In this document: positions 44,999 through 53,252 of the stretch, piece after piece
How positions within the stretch are numbered: position 1 is the first letter of the stretch
Layout: each line of letters begins with the position of its first letter
Assembly (NCBI GenBank): GCA_964555355.1
Contig: CAZKRY010000001.1
Span: forward strand, 1-64,000
Source of the DNA: CAIKBL01 sp964555355
GTDB taxonomy: Bacteria > Pseudomonadota > Gammaproteobacteria > Ga0077536
DNA length: 64,000 nt
Direction of reading: 5' to 3'
Program-made: the position numbers and the translations under genes
Notes under the pieces: model-generated
Told to the model about the DNA's origin: nothing
What the model saw: only the letters and a program-made list of their open reading frames with translations
The model's database searches: none

Positions 44999-46597
44999 AT
45001 GAGCGATACAGCAGTTCATCATGACCATCACGATGCCCATTATCCGGGCGGAATTACGCGATGGTTGACCACCACTAATCACAAAGACATCGGCACTATG
45101 TACCTGGTGTTCGCATTGATTATGTTTTTCATCGGCGGTGCCATGGCGATGGTCATTCGCTTAGAACTCTTTCAACCAGGATTGCAGTTTGTTGAGCCGC
45201 AGTTTTTCAACAGCATGACGACCATGCACGCATTGGTCATGATTTTCGGCGCGGTCATGCCGGCATGGACAGGGTTCGCCAATTGGTTGATCCCGATGAT
45301 GATCGGTGCGCCTGACATGGCGCTCCCAAGGCTTAACAATTGGAGCTTCTGGATCCTGCCATTTGCCTTCACGTTATTGCTCAGCACCGTGTTCATGCCC
45401 GGTGGAGCGCCCGCCGGCGGTTGGACTATGTATCCGCCGCTCGTGCTGCAAACCGGAATGGCTTTCCCGTTCCTGATATTCGCGGTGCACTTCATGGGCG
45501 CTTCGTCCATTGCCGGCGCGATTAATGTCATTGTCACGGTCTTTAATATGCGCGCCCCCGGCATGACCTTGATGAAACTACCGCTTTTCGTTTGGACTTG
45601 GATCATCACGGCATTCTTGTTGATTGCCTCGATCCCGGTGTTGGCAGGCGCGGTCACAATGTTATTGACGGATAAGTTCTTCGGCACCGCATTCTTTAGC
45701 GCGGCGGGCGGCGGCGATCCGGTCATGTTCCAGCATATTTTCTGGTTTTTTGGTCATCCGGAGGTCTACATCCTTATTCTGCCCGCGTTCGGGATCGCCT
45801 CCGCGATTATCCCAACTTTCGCGCGCAAACCGCTCTTCGGCTACAGCTCGATGGTGTACGCGGCAGCCTCCATCGCTTTCCTCTCATTCATCGTATGGGC
45901 CCACCACATGTTCACGGTAGGCATGCCGCTCGCCGGCGAACTTTTCTTCATGTATGCGACGGTGCTGATCGCCGTACCCACCGGTGTGAAGGTCTTCAAT
46001 TGGGTGGCGACAATGTGGCAGAGCTCAATGACCTTCGAGACGCCGATGTTGTTCGCGATAGGCTTTGTAGTGCTATTTACGATTGGCGGCTTTTCTGGGT
46101 TAATGCTCGGCGTCACGCCGGTCGACTTTCAATACCATGACACCTACTTTGTCGTGGCCCACTTCCACTACGTGCTCGTCACCGGCGCAATATTCGCGAT
46201 CATGGCCGGCACCTACTTTTGGCTGCCGAAATGGACTGGCCACATGTATGACGAAGGCCTCGGCAAATTGCACTTTTGGCTGTCGACCATCTCCGTCAAC
46301 GTGCTGTTCTTCCCTCAGCATTTCTTGGGACTGGCCGGCATGCCACGCCGCATTCCGGATTATTCCGTGCAGTTCGCCGATTGGAATATGGTGTCCAGTA
46401 TCGGTGGTTTCGTGTTTGGCGTGTCGCAGCTTTTATTTGTGCTCGTCGTCGTTAAATGCGCCCGCGGTGGAGCCAAGGCGACGGATCAAGTGTGGGAAGG
46501 TGCGCGCGGTCTCGAATGGACCTTGCCGTCGCCGCCTCCGTATCACAGCTTCTCAACGCCGCCGGCGCCGGCAACCATCGATGGCGGCTATCGTTAA
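44999..46597 (+). CDS. coxA: Cytochrome c oxidase subunit I
   Basis: Catalytic subunit with heme a, heme a3 and CuB, reducing O2 and pumping protons. The 532-residue protein has twelve transmembrane helices, TTNHKDIGTMYL at the N-terminus, GAPDMALPRLNN (D-channel), FWFFGHPEVYILILPAFG with the CuB His and the helix VI glutamate of A1-type oxidases, YAAASIAFLSFIVWAHHMF and DTYFVVAHFHYVL. The TAA stop overlaps the ATG of the next small gene. Confidence 0.97.
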   Translation: MSDTAVHHDHHDAHYPGGITRWLTTTNHKDIGTMYLVFALIMFFIGGAMAMVIRLELFQPGLQFVEPQFFNSMTTMHALVMIFGAVMPAWTGFANWLIPMMIGAPDMALPRLNNWSFWILPFAFTLLLSTVFMPGGAPAGGWTMYPPLVLQTGMAFPFLIFAVHFMGASSIAGAINVIVTVFNMRAPGMTLMKLPLFVWTWIITAFLLIASIPVLAGAVTMLLTDKFFGTAFFSAAGGGDPVMFQHIFWFFGHPEVYILILPAFGIASAIIPTFARKPLFGYSSMVYAAASIAFLSFIVWAHHMFTVGMPLAGELFFMYATVLIAVPTGVKVFNWVATMWQSSMTFETPMLFAIGFVVLFTIGGFSGLMLGVTPVDFQYHDTYFVVAHFHYVLVTGAIFAIMAGTYFWLPKWTGHMYDEGLGKLHFWLSTISVNVLFFPQHFLGLAGMPRRIPDYSVQFADWNMVSSIGGFVFGVSQLLFVLVVVKCARGGAKATDQVWEGARGLEWTLPSPPPYHSFSTPPAPATIDGGYR

Positions 46598-46722
46598 TGA
46601 ACCATGATGCCGCGCACGATCTAGTTCGTCGCCAACGTCAACAGGCGAAGCGCACCGCCTTTGTGTTGGCCTTGGTCGCGCTCGGCATCTATGTCTTTGC
46701 GTTTCTGAAGTATTCGGTCTAA
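46597..46722 (+). CDS. Cytochrome oxidase small assembly protein (41 aa)
   Basis: A 41-residue protein with a charged N-terminus (MNHDAAHDLVRRQRQQAKR) and one transmembrane helix (about residues 20-37), ending FLKYSV. Its ATG overlaps the coxA TAA (TAATG), which points to translational coupling. Such tiny single-helix proteins are known between coxA and cox11 in proteobacteria. It is easily missed by gene finders. cox11 starts 7 bases later. Confidence 0.8.
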   Translation: MNHDAAHDLVRRQRQQAKRTAFVLALVALGIYVFAFLKYSV

Positions 46723-46729
46723 TCGGCGA

Positions 46730-47299
46730 ATGATCCGCGAGCCAAACAACGCCACCAAATGGCTGGTGACCAAGTTAATGGTCGTCGTAGTCGCGATGTT
46801 TGGTTTCGGTTACTTGATGGTGCCGCTATACAACGTGTTCTGTGAGCTGACGGGCTTTAACGGTCGCGCCGGGCGCATGACGGTCGAGAGTGCCGCCGCG
46901 CTGCAACGCGACGACTCTCGACAAGTGAAGGTTGAATTTGTAACCAACGTCAACTCCGGGTTCCCGTGGAACTTTAAGCCGATGGTGGCGAGCGTGACCG
47001 TACATCCCGGAGAAGAAACGCTAGTGATGTTTGAGGCGGTCAACCGCAGCGATAGCGCCGTCACGGGTCAAGCAGTCCCTAGCGTGTCACCGGTTCAGGT
47101 CACGCGGTTTTTCAGCAAGACAGAGTGCTTCTGTTTTACCCAGCAAACGTTGGCCGCCAAAGAAACAAAACAGATGCCGGTGCGATTTATCGTCAATCCG
47201 AATCTGCCGCGGGATATCGATACGATTACACTCGGCTACACGTTTTTTCGGTCGGACGCACAAGCAGCGGTTCCGGCCTTTGCGCGGCCCAGTTCTTAA
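46730..47299 (+). CDS. ctaG: Cytochrome c oxidase assembly protein CtaG/Cox11
   Basis: Copper chaperone that helps form CuB in subunit I. The 189-residue protein has one N-terminal transmembrane helix (about 12-31), YNVFCELTGFNG with Cys38, VEFVTNVNSGFPWNF and the copper-binding Cys-Phe-Cys in KTECFCFTQQTL, then PVRFIVNPNLP. It lies between the small assembly gene and coxC. All expected cysteines are present. Confidence 0.95.
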   Translation: MIREPNNATKWLVTKLMVVVVAMFGFGYLMVPLYNVFCELTGFNGRAGRMTVESAAALQRDDSRQVKVEFVTNVNSGFPWNFKPMVASVTVHPGEETLVMFEAVNRSDSAVTGQAVPSVSPVQVTRFFSKTECFCFTQQTLAAKETKQMPVRFIVNPNLPRDIDTITLGYTFFRSDAQAAVPAFARPSS

Positions 47300-47358
47300 C
47301 TAACTAACTCGCAACTTCTATCAACCAAGTCATCGCCAGCACTAGAGAGAAAATCACT

Positions 47359-48243
47359 ATGGCAAATGCACACGCGTCCCTCCACCACTACTATGTACCC
47401 GAAGGTAGCAAGTGGCCGTTCATCGCGAGCCTCGCGATTTTTACGATGTTTGTCGGCGGTGCGCTGACGCTTAATCATTTCGGGATCGGACCGGAAATAC
47501 TCGGCGCCGGATTCATCTTATTTGTGTATATGTTGTTCGGATGGTTTGGCGACGTTATTCGCGAAAGCGAAAAAGGCACCTATGGCCATTGGGAAGACGT
47601 TAGCTTCCGCATGGGCATGATGTGGTTCATCTTTTCCGAAGTGATGTTCTTTGCTGCGTTCTTCGGTGCTCTGTTCTACGCCCGCCATTTCTCAGTGCCG
47701 TGGCTTTCGGGTGCCGGCGCCGAGGTGTCTACGCATCAAATTCTGTGGCCGGAATTCTTGGCGGATTGGCCGCTGATGCAGGTCCCTGGCGATTACGCGT
47801 TCCACGAAGCTAAAGATGTAATTGGCGCGTGGGGCATTCCGGCGTTGAATACCGCCATCCTGCTGACCTCGGGCGCAACCGTTACCTGGGCGCATTGGGG
47901 CTTGAAAAACAACAATCGAGGTCAGTTGATTTTAGGTCTCGCACTTACCGTGGCGCTCGGCGCGATTTTCGTCGGTTTGCAGGCGCACGAGTATGGCCAC
48001 GCGTACCACGAGCTGGGTTTAACCTTAAACGCCGGCATTTACGGCGCGACTTTCTTCATGTTGACAGGCTTCCACGGGTTCCATGTCACGATGGGGACCG
48101 TCATGCTGTTCGTGATCCTGATGCGCTCGATACGCGGTCACTTTAAACCAGACCATCATTTTGCCTTTGAGGCAGTGGCCTGGTATTGGCACTTTGTCGA
48201 CGTGGTTTGGATTGGCCTCTTTATCTTCGTCTACTGGCTGTAG
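47359..48243 (+). CDS. coxC: Cytochrome c oxidase subunit III
   Basis: The 294-residue third core subunit of the aa3-type oxidase, which stabilises proton uptake and activity. It has seven hydrophobic segments, HHYYVPEGSKWPF at the start, FRMGMMWFIFSEVMFFAAFFGALFY, TAILLTSGATVTWAHWGL, QAHEYGHAYHELGLTLN and the C-terminal EAVAWYWHFVDVVWIGLF. cox11 ends 59 bases upstream. A strong hairpin follows the stop. The DUF2970 gene often found before coxC is missing. Confidence 0.96.
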   Translation: MANAHASLHHYYVPEGSKWPFIASLAIFTMFVGGALTLNHFGIGPEILGAGFILFVYMLFGWFGDVIRESEKGTYGHWEDVSFRMGMMWFIFSEVMFFAAFFGALFYARHFSVPWLSGAGAEVSTHQILWPEFLADWPLMQVPGDYAFHEAKDVIGAWGIPALNTAILLTSGATVTWAHWGLKNNNRGQLILGLALTVALGAIFVGLQAHEYGHAYHELGLTLNAGIYGATFFMLTGFHGFHVTMGTVMLFVILMRSIRGHFKPDHHFAFEAVAWYWHFVDVVWIGLFIFVYWL

Positions 48244-48266
48244 TCGAACGCCTCCACCAAGAAACA

Positions 48267-48300
48267 AAATAGGCGCTCCCTGGAGCGCCTATTTTTTTTA
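48267..48300. terminator. Bidirectional rho-independent terminator
   Basis: AGGCGCTCC (48271-48279) pairs perfectly with GGAGCGCCT (48282-48290), extended by A-T pairs on both sides, and is followed on plus by ATTTTTTTTA. The A-rich tract on the left gives a T tract on minus. It sits 27 bases after coxC and between the convergent coxC and twin-transmembrane genes, so it can end both transcripts. Confidence 0.85.
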
Positions 48301-48367
48301 GTGTAACGCGGCCCGACTTCGCTCAATGACGATCTCGAAGCCGGGTAACTTAACTTGTCATCCTTGA

Positions 48368-48583
48368 CTACAAGCCATGTGGTTTGATGATGCCAAGGGC
48401 GTACAGAATCATCAAAAACACAAACAACGCGATCGATAGCCCGACACGAACAGTAAGTGCCTTTACGCCCGCGGTTCCGGCGCCTTTGCCACGAATAAGC
48501 GCGGTGAACGCGGAACCTAGCGCGCCTAAGATCAGAATAAAGACGCCAATGATGATGTATTTGATAAAGGGATGAGATTCCAT
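48368..48583 (-). CDS. Twin transmembrane protein (DUF2909-like)
   Basis: A 71-residue protein with two transmembrane helices (about 7-29 and 47-65), separated by a short basic loop (RGKGAGTAGVKALTVR) and ending LGIIKPHGL. It matches the small twin-transmembrane (DUF2909) family located beside cytochrome oxidase genes. The ATG at 48583 begins MESHPFIKYIIIG; an upstream in-frame start is less likely. It runs opposite to the cox genes. Function is unknown. Confidence 0.8.
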   Translation of the reverse strand: MESHPFIKYIIIGVFILILGALGSAFTALIRGKGAGTAGVKALTVRVGLSIALFVFLMILYALGIIKPHGL

Positions 48584-48637
48584 GGTATGGCCTGTGCTGC
48601 GCTTGGTTGCGTTTAAATCCACATCGACCCGCACCCA

Positions 48638-49366
48638 ATGAGGCGACGCTTTAACCCTGGGTGGCCGTCGACGTTGGTGTTGATTCTACTTTTCCCGAGC
48701 CTGATAAGTCTCGGCATGTGGCAACTCGACCGCGCACAACAGAAACGGGCCTTGTTTGCCGAGTACACGCGCAATGCAGAATTGCCGGCGATCACTTTGG
48801 GCGAAGCACTTCGGGTGCAACCGCTGCCGCTCGGCCGCAGTGTGATAATGGACGGCGTTTTTCTCGCCCCCACGCTTTTGCTCGATAATCGGGTGCGCCA
48901 AGGCCAGGTCGGGTATGAAGTGTTAGCGCCGTTCAAGCCTTCTCACGACGCAACGATGCTCGTGGCTTGTGGATGGATAGCTGCGCCTGCCGACCGGTCT
49001 AAGCTGCCGGTACTGGTAAACTTGCCCCAAGCACCGCAGTCGTTTACCGGAAGACTCGGTCGGCCGCCTGCCACCGGTATCAAGCTAAATAATATTCAAA
49101 CGCTCGAAAGGCTATCAACGGAGGTCATTCGCATTCAGGAAATTGATATCCAAGTTCTGGTGAAGGAGCTGGGGCATCCGCTTACCGAAACGTTCGTCTA
49201 CCTCAATAGCGATCTCGGATTCGGGTATGACCGTCACTGGACGCCGCCCTCGCCCGATGTCAGCAAGCATCAGGCGTATGCGACTCAATGGTTCGTGATG
49301 GCCGGCGTGCTGCTCCTTCTGTATCTAATCCTTAGCTTTCCCAAGCATAGGCTTGCGCCGCCATGA
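48638..49366 (+). CDS. SURF1-family cytochrome oxidase biogenesis protein
   Basis: Inner-membrane protein that aids insertion of heme a in cytochrome oxidase. The 242-residue protein has an N-terminal helix (about 10-27) ending GMWQLDRAQQKR, a periplasmic domain with LLDNRVRQGQVGYEVLAPFK and VACGWIAAP, and a C-terminal helix after HQAYATQWFVMAGVLL. This is the full SURF1 layout. It overlaps the next gene by four bases (ATGA). Confidence 0.93.
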   Translation: MRRRFNPGWPSTLVLILLFPSLISLGMWQLDRAQQKRALFAEYTRNAELPAITLGEALRVQPLPLGRSVIMDGVFLAPTLLLDNRVRQGQVGYEVLAPFKPSHDATMLVACGWIAAPADRSKLPVLVNLPQAPQSFTGRLGRPPATGIKLNNIQTLERLSTEVIRIQEIDIQVLVKELGHPLTETFVYLNSDLGFGYDRHWTPPSPDVSKHQAYATQWFVMAGVLLLLYLILSFPKHRLAPP

Positions 49367-49935
49367 TCGAACAACGCACCAAGAATCGCCTGACGTTATT
49401 ACTGGTGATTGCCGCATTCGTCGGCCCAATCTTGGTTGCCTGGGCCTATGTCAACGGAATTTTTGACTGGCACGCGCGTGGGCTGGTTAATCGCGGCGAT
49501 TTGGTGGCTCCGCCGCTCGACCTCTCCGCTTACGCGTCGCGACCGGCGCTTACCAAATTGTTTGCCCTGCAACCAAGCGAGTGGGCAATGGTGTATCTCG
49601 AACCCGCGACGTGTGGGGTGGACTGCGCCAAGCATCTCGACAATTTATTGACGATCCGCGAGGTCCTGGGACAATCCGCGACCCGTACCTCGGTGCACGC
49701 GCTGAGCGCCGTGGAGGCGCCCCAAACCACGCATGCCGCGCGGGTGCATGTGGATGCCGAGGTGATCGCTGATCTCCGCGCGGGCTTGAGCAGCCGGCGC
49801 CCCGCGTTTACTTTGCCGGCGATCGTGTTCGTCGATTGGCGCCACCAACTAATGATGTACTACCCTACGGACGCCCCGCTCGCGTCAATTAAAAAAGATT
49901 TGCAGCGACTATTACGGGCCTCCGCGATTCGCTGA
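49363..49935 (+). CDS. SCO-like cytochrome oxidase accessory protein
   Basis: A 190-residue membrane-anchored protein: one transmembrane helix (about 10-29) followed by a periplasmic thioredoxin-like domain. It has Cys84-Gly-Val-Asp-Cys88 in PATCGVDCAKHL, the Cys-x3-Cys pattern of SCO copper chaperones, and TLPAIVFVDWRHQLMMYYP resembling the later fold. The family's conserved histidine is not obvious, so copper binding is uncertain. It overlaps SURF1 and precedes ctaB, where the heme A synthase gene is usual but missing. Confidence 0.75.
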   Translation: MIEQRTKNRLTLLLVIAAFVGPILVAWAYVNGIFDWHARGLVNRGDLVAPPLDLSAYASRPALTKLFALQPSEWAMVYLEPATCGVDCAKHLDNLLTIREVLGQSATRTSVHALSAVEAPQTTHAARVHVDAEVIADLRAGLSSRRPAFTLPAIVFVDWRHQLMMYYPTDAPLASIKKDLQRLLRASAIR

Positions 49936-50007
49936 AGCAGCGCGAGAGGGTTATAACCGATGGTATATACTGCGAGTGCGTCGCTAGTCTGACCTACAGA
50001 TAAAACA

Positions 50008-50928
50008 ATGAACGATTCACCCGCCCACAATGTACAACCGCTTTCGGCATCAAGCTGGCGCGATTATTTGGAGCTCTGTAAGCCTCGCGTCGTCTCGTTG
50101 ATCGTTTTTACCGCCCTCATTGGGATGTTGCTTTCGACCCCGGGCTTAGTCCCGCTACACACGCTGGTGATTGCCACGCTTGGGATTGCGCTTGCCGCCG
50201 CTTCCGCCGCCGCGATCAACCATGTCGCCGATCATCGAATCGATGCGCTCATGGCGCGCACCCAGCACCGGCCACTGCCGCAGGGAGAAATGGGTTCCGC
50301 GCAGGCCCTGACTTTCGCGCTGGTGCTCGGCGGCATTTCGATGTACTTGCTGATCGCTTTCATTAATGTCCTGACTGCGGCGCTAACGTTTCTTTCGTTG
50401 ATCGGTTATGCGGTCATTTATACGCTCTACTTAAAGCATGCAACTCCGCAGAACATCGTCATCGGCGGCGCCGCGGGTGCCGCGCCGCCGGTGCTGGGAT
50501 GGACCGCGGTCACGGGCACTCTAGATCCTCACGCACTGCTGCTCTTCCTCATTATCTTCGCGTGGACGCCGCCGCACTTTTGGGCGCTTGCCATCTATCG
50601 ACGCACGGAATACGCCAAGGCCAACGTGCCAATGCTACCGATTACGCATGGCGCGGAGTTCACGCGCCGACATGTCTTGTTCTACACGTTTCTGCTGGTT
50701 GCCGCGACGTTGTTGCCCTACGCCACCTACATGTGCGGTGTTATTTATTTGGTTGGCGCCTCAGTTTTAAACATAGGCTTTCTTTACTATGCCATTCGCA
50801 TGCAGTTCGATACGCGCGACGAACTTGCCTACGCCACATTCAAGTACTCCATTCTTTATCTCACGGCGTTGTTTGTGGTGCTGTTTATCGATCACTACTG
50901 GCCGCTCGCCAAAGCGGCGTTTGCGTAA
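50008..50928 (+). CDS. ctaB: Protoheme IX farnesyltransferase (heme O synthase)
   Basis: UbiA-type membrane prenyltransferase that makes heme O from protoheme IX and farnesyl diphosphate. The 306-residue protein has about nine helices, LELCKPRVVSLIVFTALIGM, the Mg-diphosphate-binding NHVADHRIDALMARTQHRPLP and the second DxxxD-like YRRTEYAKANVPMLPITHG. It ends the oxidase cluster. A TATACT at 49966-49971 could be a -10 element, but no good -35 is visible. Confidence 0.95.
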   Translation: MNDSPAHNVQPLSASSWRDYLELCKPRVVSLIVFTALIGMLLSTPGLVPLHTLVIATLGIALAAASAAAINHVADHRIDALMARTQHRPLPQGEMGSAQALTFALVLGGISMYLLIAFINVLTAALTFLSLIGYAVIYTLYLKHATPQNIVIGGAAGAAPPVLGWTAVTGTLDPHALLLFLIIFAWTPPHFWALAIYRRTEYAKANVPMLPITHGAEFTRRHVLFYTFLLVAATLLPYATYMCGVIYLVGASVLNIGFLYYAIRMQFDTRDELAYATFKYSILYLTALFVVLFIDHYWPLAKAAFA

Positions 50929-50946
50929 ACTCGGTGGCCACTCGCA

Positions 50947-51642
50947 GTGAATGAGCGAGTGTTACTGCCGTCGTGGATTTGGCTCTGGTTCCCGCCGGTC
51001 ATGGCGGTGGTCGTCTTCGTGTCTCGCCTCGCCTCGCCGGACTTTTTTAACCAATACATTGAAGGCGAACACGCACTCATAGAACTAGCCACGCCCGTCG
51101 CGGCGTTATGGGGCTTTATCGTAGGTCTGATGATCATGCGGCAGCTGGCGGCGATTCCATCGCGCTTGGTGCGCTTATGGGTGCTCGCGATCACGTTCAG
51201 CTGTTTGTATCTTGCGGGCGAGGAATTATCGTGGGGCCAGCAGCTATTCCAATGGGATACGCCCACCGCGGTTGCGCAGTTGAACGATCAACATGAAACC
51301 AATCTGCACAATATGAGTAGCTGGTTCGACCAGAAACCGCGGCTGCTCTTGGAGCTTTGGGTTTTGATTGGCGGGATTATCGTACCGCTACGCCGCCGAC
51401 ATCGCGGCGCGCCACGTACAATCTTCGCCAAATGGTTTTGGCCCGGTTTGGAGTGTGTGCCGACTGCGGTGTTAGCGATCGCGATCAAACTCCCAGAGCG
51501 GTATCGCGATATCGCAGGACCGGATTCGCTGCCGTTTGAGATCCGCTGGAGCGAGCCGCAGGAATACTACTTCGCGTTGTTTCTGACGATCTACTTGCTC
51601 GCGATCCGCGCGCGCATCCAAGCGCGCCGCGGCGCGCTTTAA
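50947..51642 (+). CDS. Hypothetical multi-pass membrane protein
   Basis: A 231-residue protein with about six hydrophobic segments. Conserved-looking polar stretches lie after the third helix: GEELSWGQQLFQWDTP (91-106) and NDQHETNLHN (113-122), rich in residues that could bind metal or a head group. I recognise the pattern from unannotated membrane proteins but no function. The GTG at 50947 is the start. It is separate from ctaB by 18 bases and overlaps the convergent rpoH end by four bases. Confidence 0.7.
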   Translation: MNERVLLPSWIWLWFPPVMAVVVFVSRLASPDFFNQYIEGEHALIELATPVAALWGFIVGLMIMRQLAAIPSRLVRLWVLAITFSCLYLAGEELSWGQQLFQWDTPTAVAQLNDQHETNLHNMSSWFDQKPRLLLELWVLIGGIIVPLRRRHRGAPRTIFAKWFWPGLECVPTAVLAIAIKLPERYRDIAGPDSLPFEIRWSEPQEYYFALFLTIYLLAIRARIQARRGAL

Positions 51643-52517
51643 GTCGCCAATTCGTTGGCCGGTGACGGCAATAACCCCAAATCCATTTTTTTACGTAACG
51701 CATTTAACGCGTTGGCTTCGAGCTGGCGGATGCGTTCGGCCGAAACTCGGTACTTGGCAGCTAACTCTTGTAGCGTCGCTTTAGGCTCGACGAGCCAACG
51801 GCTGGCCACGATATCGCGACTACGTGCATCAAGCTTGGCCATCGCGTGTTGCAAATCGCTCGCGCCACGGTGCTCTTCTTCCAACACCTCTAGCTGATGA
51901 GTTGGCTCGAAACGGGTATCGCATAAGTAGGCCGCCGGTGCGAACTCTTCTTCGCCGTCTTCAACGGTTGGATCGAAGGTCTGATCGTGCGCGTTCAAGC
52001 GCTCTTCCATTAGCAGCACATCTTTCGCGTCCACGCCTAAATCCTTGGCGACGGCCTCGACTTCTTGTCTGTTCATCCATCCAAGGCGTTGTTTCGCGCT
52101 GCGCAGATTGAAAAACAGCTTGCGTTGCGCCTTGGTGGTCGCAACTTTAACGATGCGCCAGTTGCGCAGGATGAACTCATGTATCTCGGCGCGGATCCAA
52201 TGCACGGCAAACGACACTAGGCGCACACCCATCGTTGGGTTAAAGCGCTTAACGGCTTTCATGAGGCCAATATTGCCTTCCTGAATTAAATCGCTCGGCG
52301 GTAGTCCATAGCCTTGATAACCGCGGGCCACGCGCACCACGAAGCGCAGATGAGAAAGCACCAGTTGGCGCGCGGCTTCCAGGTCGTCGTTAGTCTGAAA
52401 ACGCTCCGCGAGTTCTCGTTCGTCCTCTTCGCTCAGCATTGGCACTTTATTTACGGCCGCGACATAGGCCTCGAGCGAGCCCACCGGAACCAGTAAATTG
52501 TTTAGCGCTACAGTCAT
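51639..52517 (-). CDS. rpoH: RNA polymerase sigma-32 (heat shock sigma factor)
   Basis: Directs RNA polymerase to heat-shock promoters. The 292-residue protein has regions 2.1-2.4 (ARQLVLSHLRFVVRVARGY, DLIQEGNIGLMKAVKRFNP, RLVSFAVHWIRAEIHEFILRNWR), the RpoH box QRKLFFNLR that is specific to sigma-32, and region 4 with VSAERIRQLEANALNAL. The ATG at 52517 has AAGGAGG 11 bases upstream; the TTG at 52538 is inside that site. A CIRCE operator lies 35 bases upstream of the start. Confidence 0.96.
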   Translation of the reverse strand: MTVALNNLLVPVGSLEAYVAAVNKVPMLSEEDERELAERFQTNDDLEAARQLVLSHLRFVVRVARGYQGYGLPPSDLIQEGNIGLMKAVKRFNPTMGVRLVSFAVHWIRAEIHEFILRNWRIVKVATTKAQRKLFFNLRSAKQRLGWMNRQEVEAVAKDLGVDAKDVLLMEERLNAHDQTFDPTVEDGEEEFAPAAYLCDTRFEPTHQLEVLEEEHRGASDLQHAMAKLDARSRDIVASRWLVEPKATLQELAAKYRVSAERIRQLEANALNALRKKMDLGLLPSPANELAT

Positions 52518-52552
52518 GGCTTGTTCTGCCTCCTTCAACTTCTAATGTAATA

Positions 52553-52579
52553 CTAGCACTCGTGGATTTAGAGTGCTAA
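52553..52579. promoter_or_regulatory. CIRCE element (HrcA operator) upstream of rpoH
   Basis: CTAGCACTC (52553-52561), nine bases, then GAGTGCTAA (52571-52579): the CIRCE consensus TTAGCACTC-N9-GAGTGCTAA with a single mismatch in the first base. It stands 35 bases before the rpoH ATG, in its leader. HrcA would bind here and repress rpoH at low temperature. hrcA itself is not in the window. Confidence 0.88.
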
Positions 52580-52608
52580 GCCCACGATAGGTTCCAATGC
52601 CAGGGTGT

Positions 52609-52638
52609 ATTAGCGGCAGGGGGCGCGGGCTTTTTCAA
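52609..52638 (-). promoter_or_regulatory. Candidate sigma-70 promoter for rpoH
   Basis: On the minus strand, TTGAAA (52638-52633) matches the -35 consensus at five of six bases. After 18 bases, GCTAAT (52614-52609) matches the -10 at four of six. The start point would be near 52602, putting the CIRCE element about 25 bases into the transcript, a usual place for HrcA control. Confidence 0.4.
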
Positions 52639-52692
52639 CCATGCGCGCGCTGGCGCTCGGTACCGCATGGCCGTCGATTGGAGGAATAACCT

Positions 52693-52752
52693 ATGCATAT
52701 TCAGCGAGTTAGGTCCCCGATCGGGTGTCGGCGGCGATGGTATAAAAGATGA
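52693..52752 (+). CDS. Possible 19-residue leader peptide
   Basis: A 19-codon reading frame (MHIQRVRSPIGCRRRWYKR) begins at an ATG preceded by a strong GGAGGA (52679-52684) nine bases upstream. Its TGA overlaps the ATG of the next gene (ATGA). The following gene has no ribosome site of its own, so this peptide could couple its translation. The peptide is arginine-rich, including CRRRWYKR. It may be only a chance frame. Confidence 0.35.
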   Translation: MHIQRVRSPIGCRRRWYKR

Positions 52753-53243
52753 ACGTCATCCGGCTCGGTCCCGCTACCTCCGCTAACGCGACTTCACTTA
52801 CGGCGCTTTGCGCAGAAGATGCCCTCCGCGTGGTGTTTGTGCAGATGACGGAGGACATTCCGGGAAGCTATTGGGGCAGTCCGGAAGCCGGGCTTATCGG
52901 ACACACGCTTTATGTTCGCGAGGATACGCCCCTCCATTCCGCGCTCCATGAAGCCGCGCATTTTTTCTGTATGGACGATGCGCGCCGCGACAACCTCGCG
53001 ACAGATGCCGGTGGGGATGACCTCGAAGAATGCGCGGTGTGCTATTTATCGATTGTGCTCGCCACGCGCTTTCCCGGCAGCACGCGCGAACGTTTTTTGG
53101 CCGATATGGATACGTGGGGCTACAGCTTTAGATTAGGTAGCGCGGCACGTTGGTTCCACGAAGATGCGGAGGATGCGCGGCGTTGGTTGGAACGAAATGC
53201 CATGCTCGATGCGGCAGGCACCTATCACGGTCGTCGTCGCTGA
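52749..53243 (+). CDS. Hypothetical protein with HEAAH zinc-protease motif
   Basis: A 164-residue protein with a His67-Glu-Ala-Ala-His71 motif in SALHEAAHFFCMDD, of the HExxH zincin pattern, and a downstream acidic/Cys stretch DDLEECAVCYL (91-101) that could give the third ligand. Length is small for a peptidase, closer to a minigluzincin. There is no signal peptide. I do not recognise a named family. It is convergent with ftsY with a 9-base gap, and divergent from rpoH. Function as a protease is inferred from the motif only. Confidence 0.7.
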   Translation: MNVIRLGPATSANATSLTALCAEDALRVVFVQMTEDIPGSYWGSPEAGLIGHTLYVREDTPLHSALHEAAHFFCMDDARRDNLATDAGGDDLEECAVCYLSIVLATRFPGSTRERFLADMDTWGYSFRLGSAARWFHEDAEDARRWLERNAMLDAAGTYHGRRR

Positions 53244-53252
53244 GGTGTTTGA

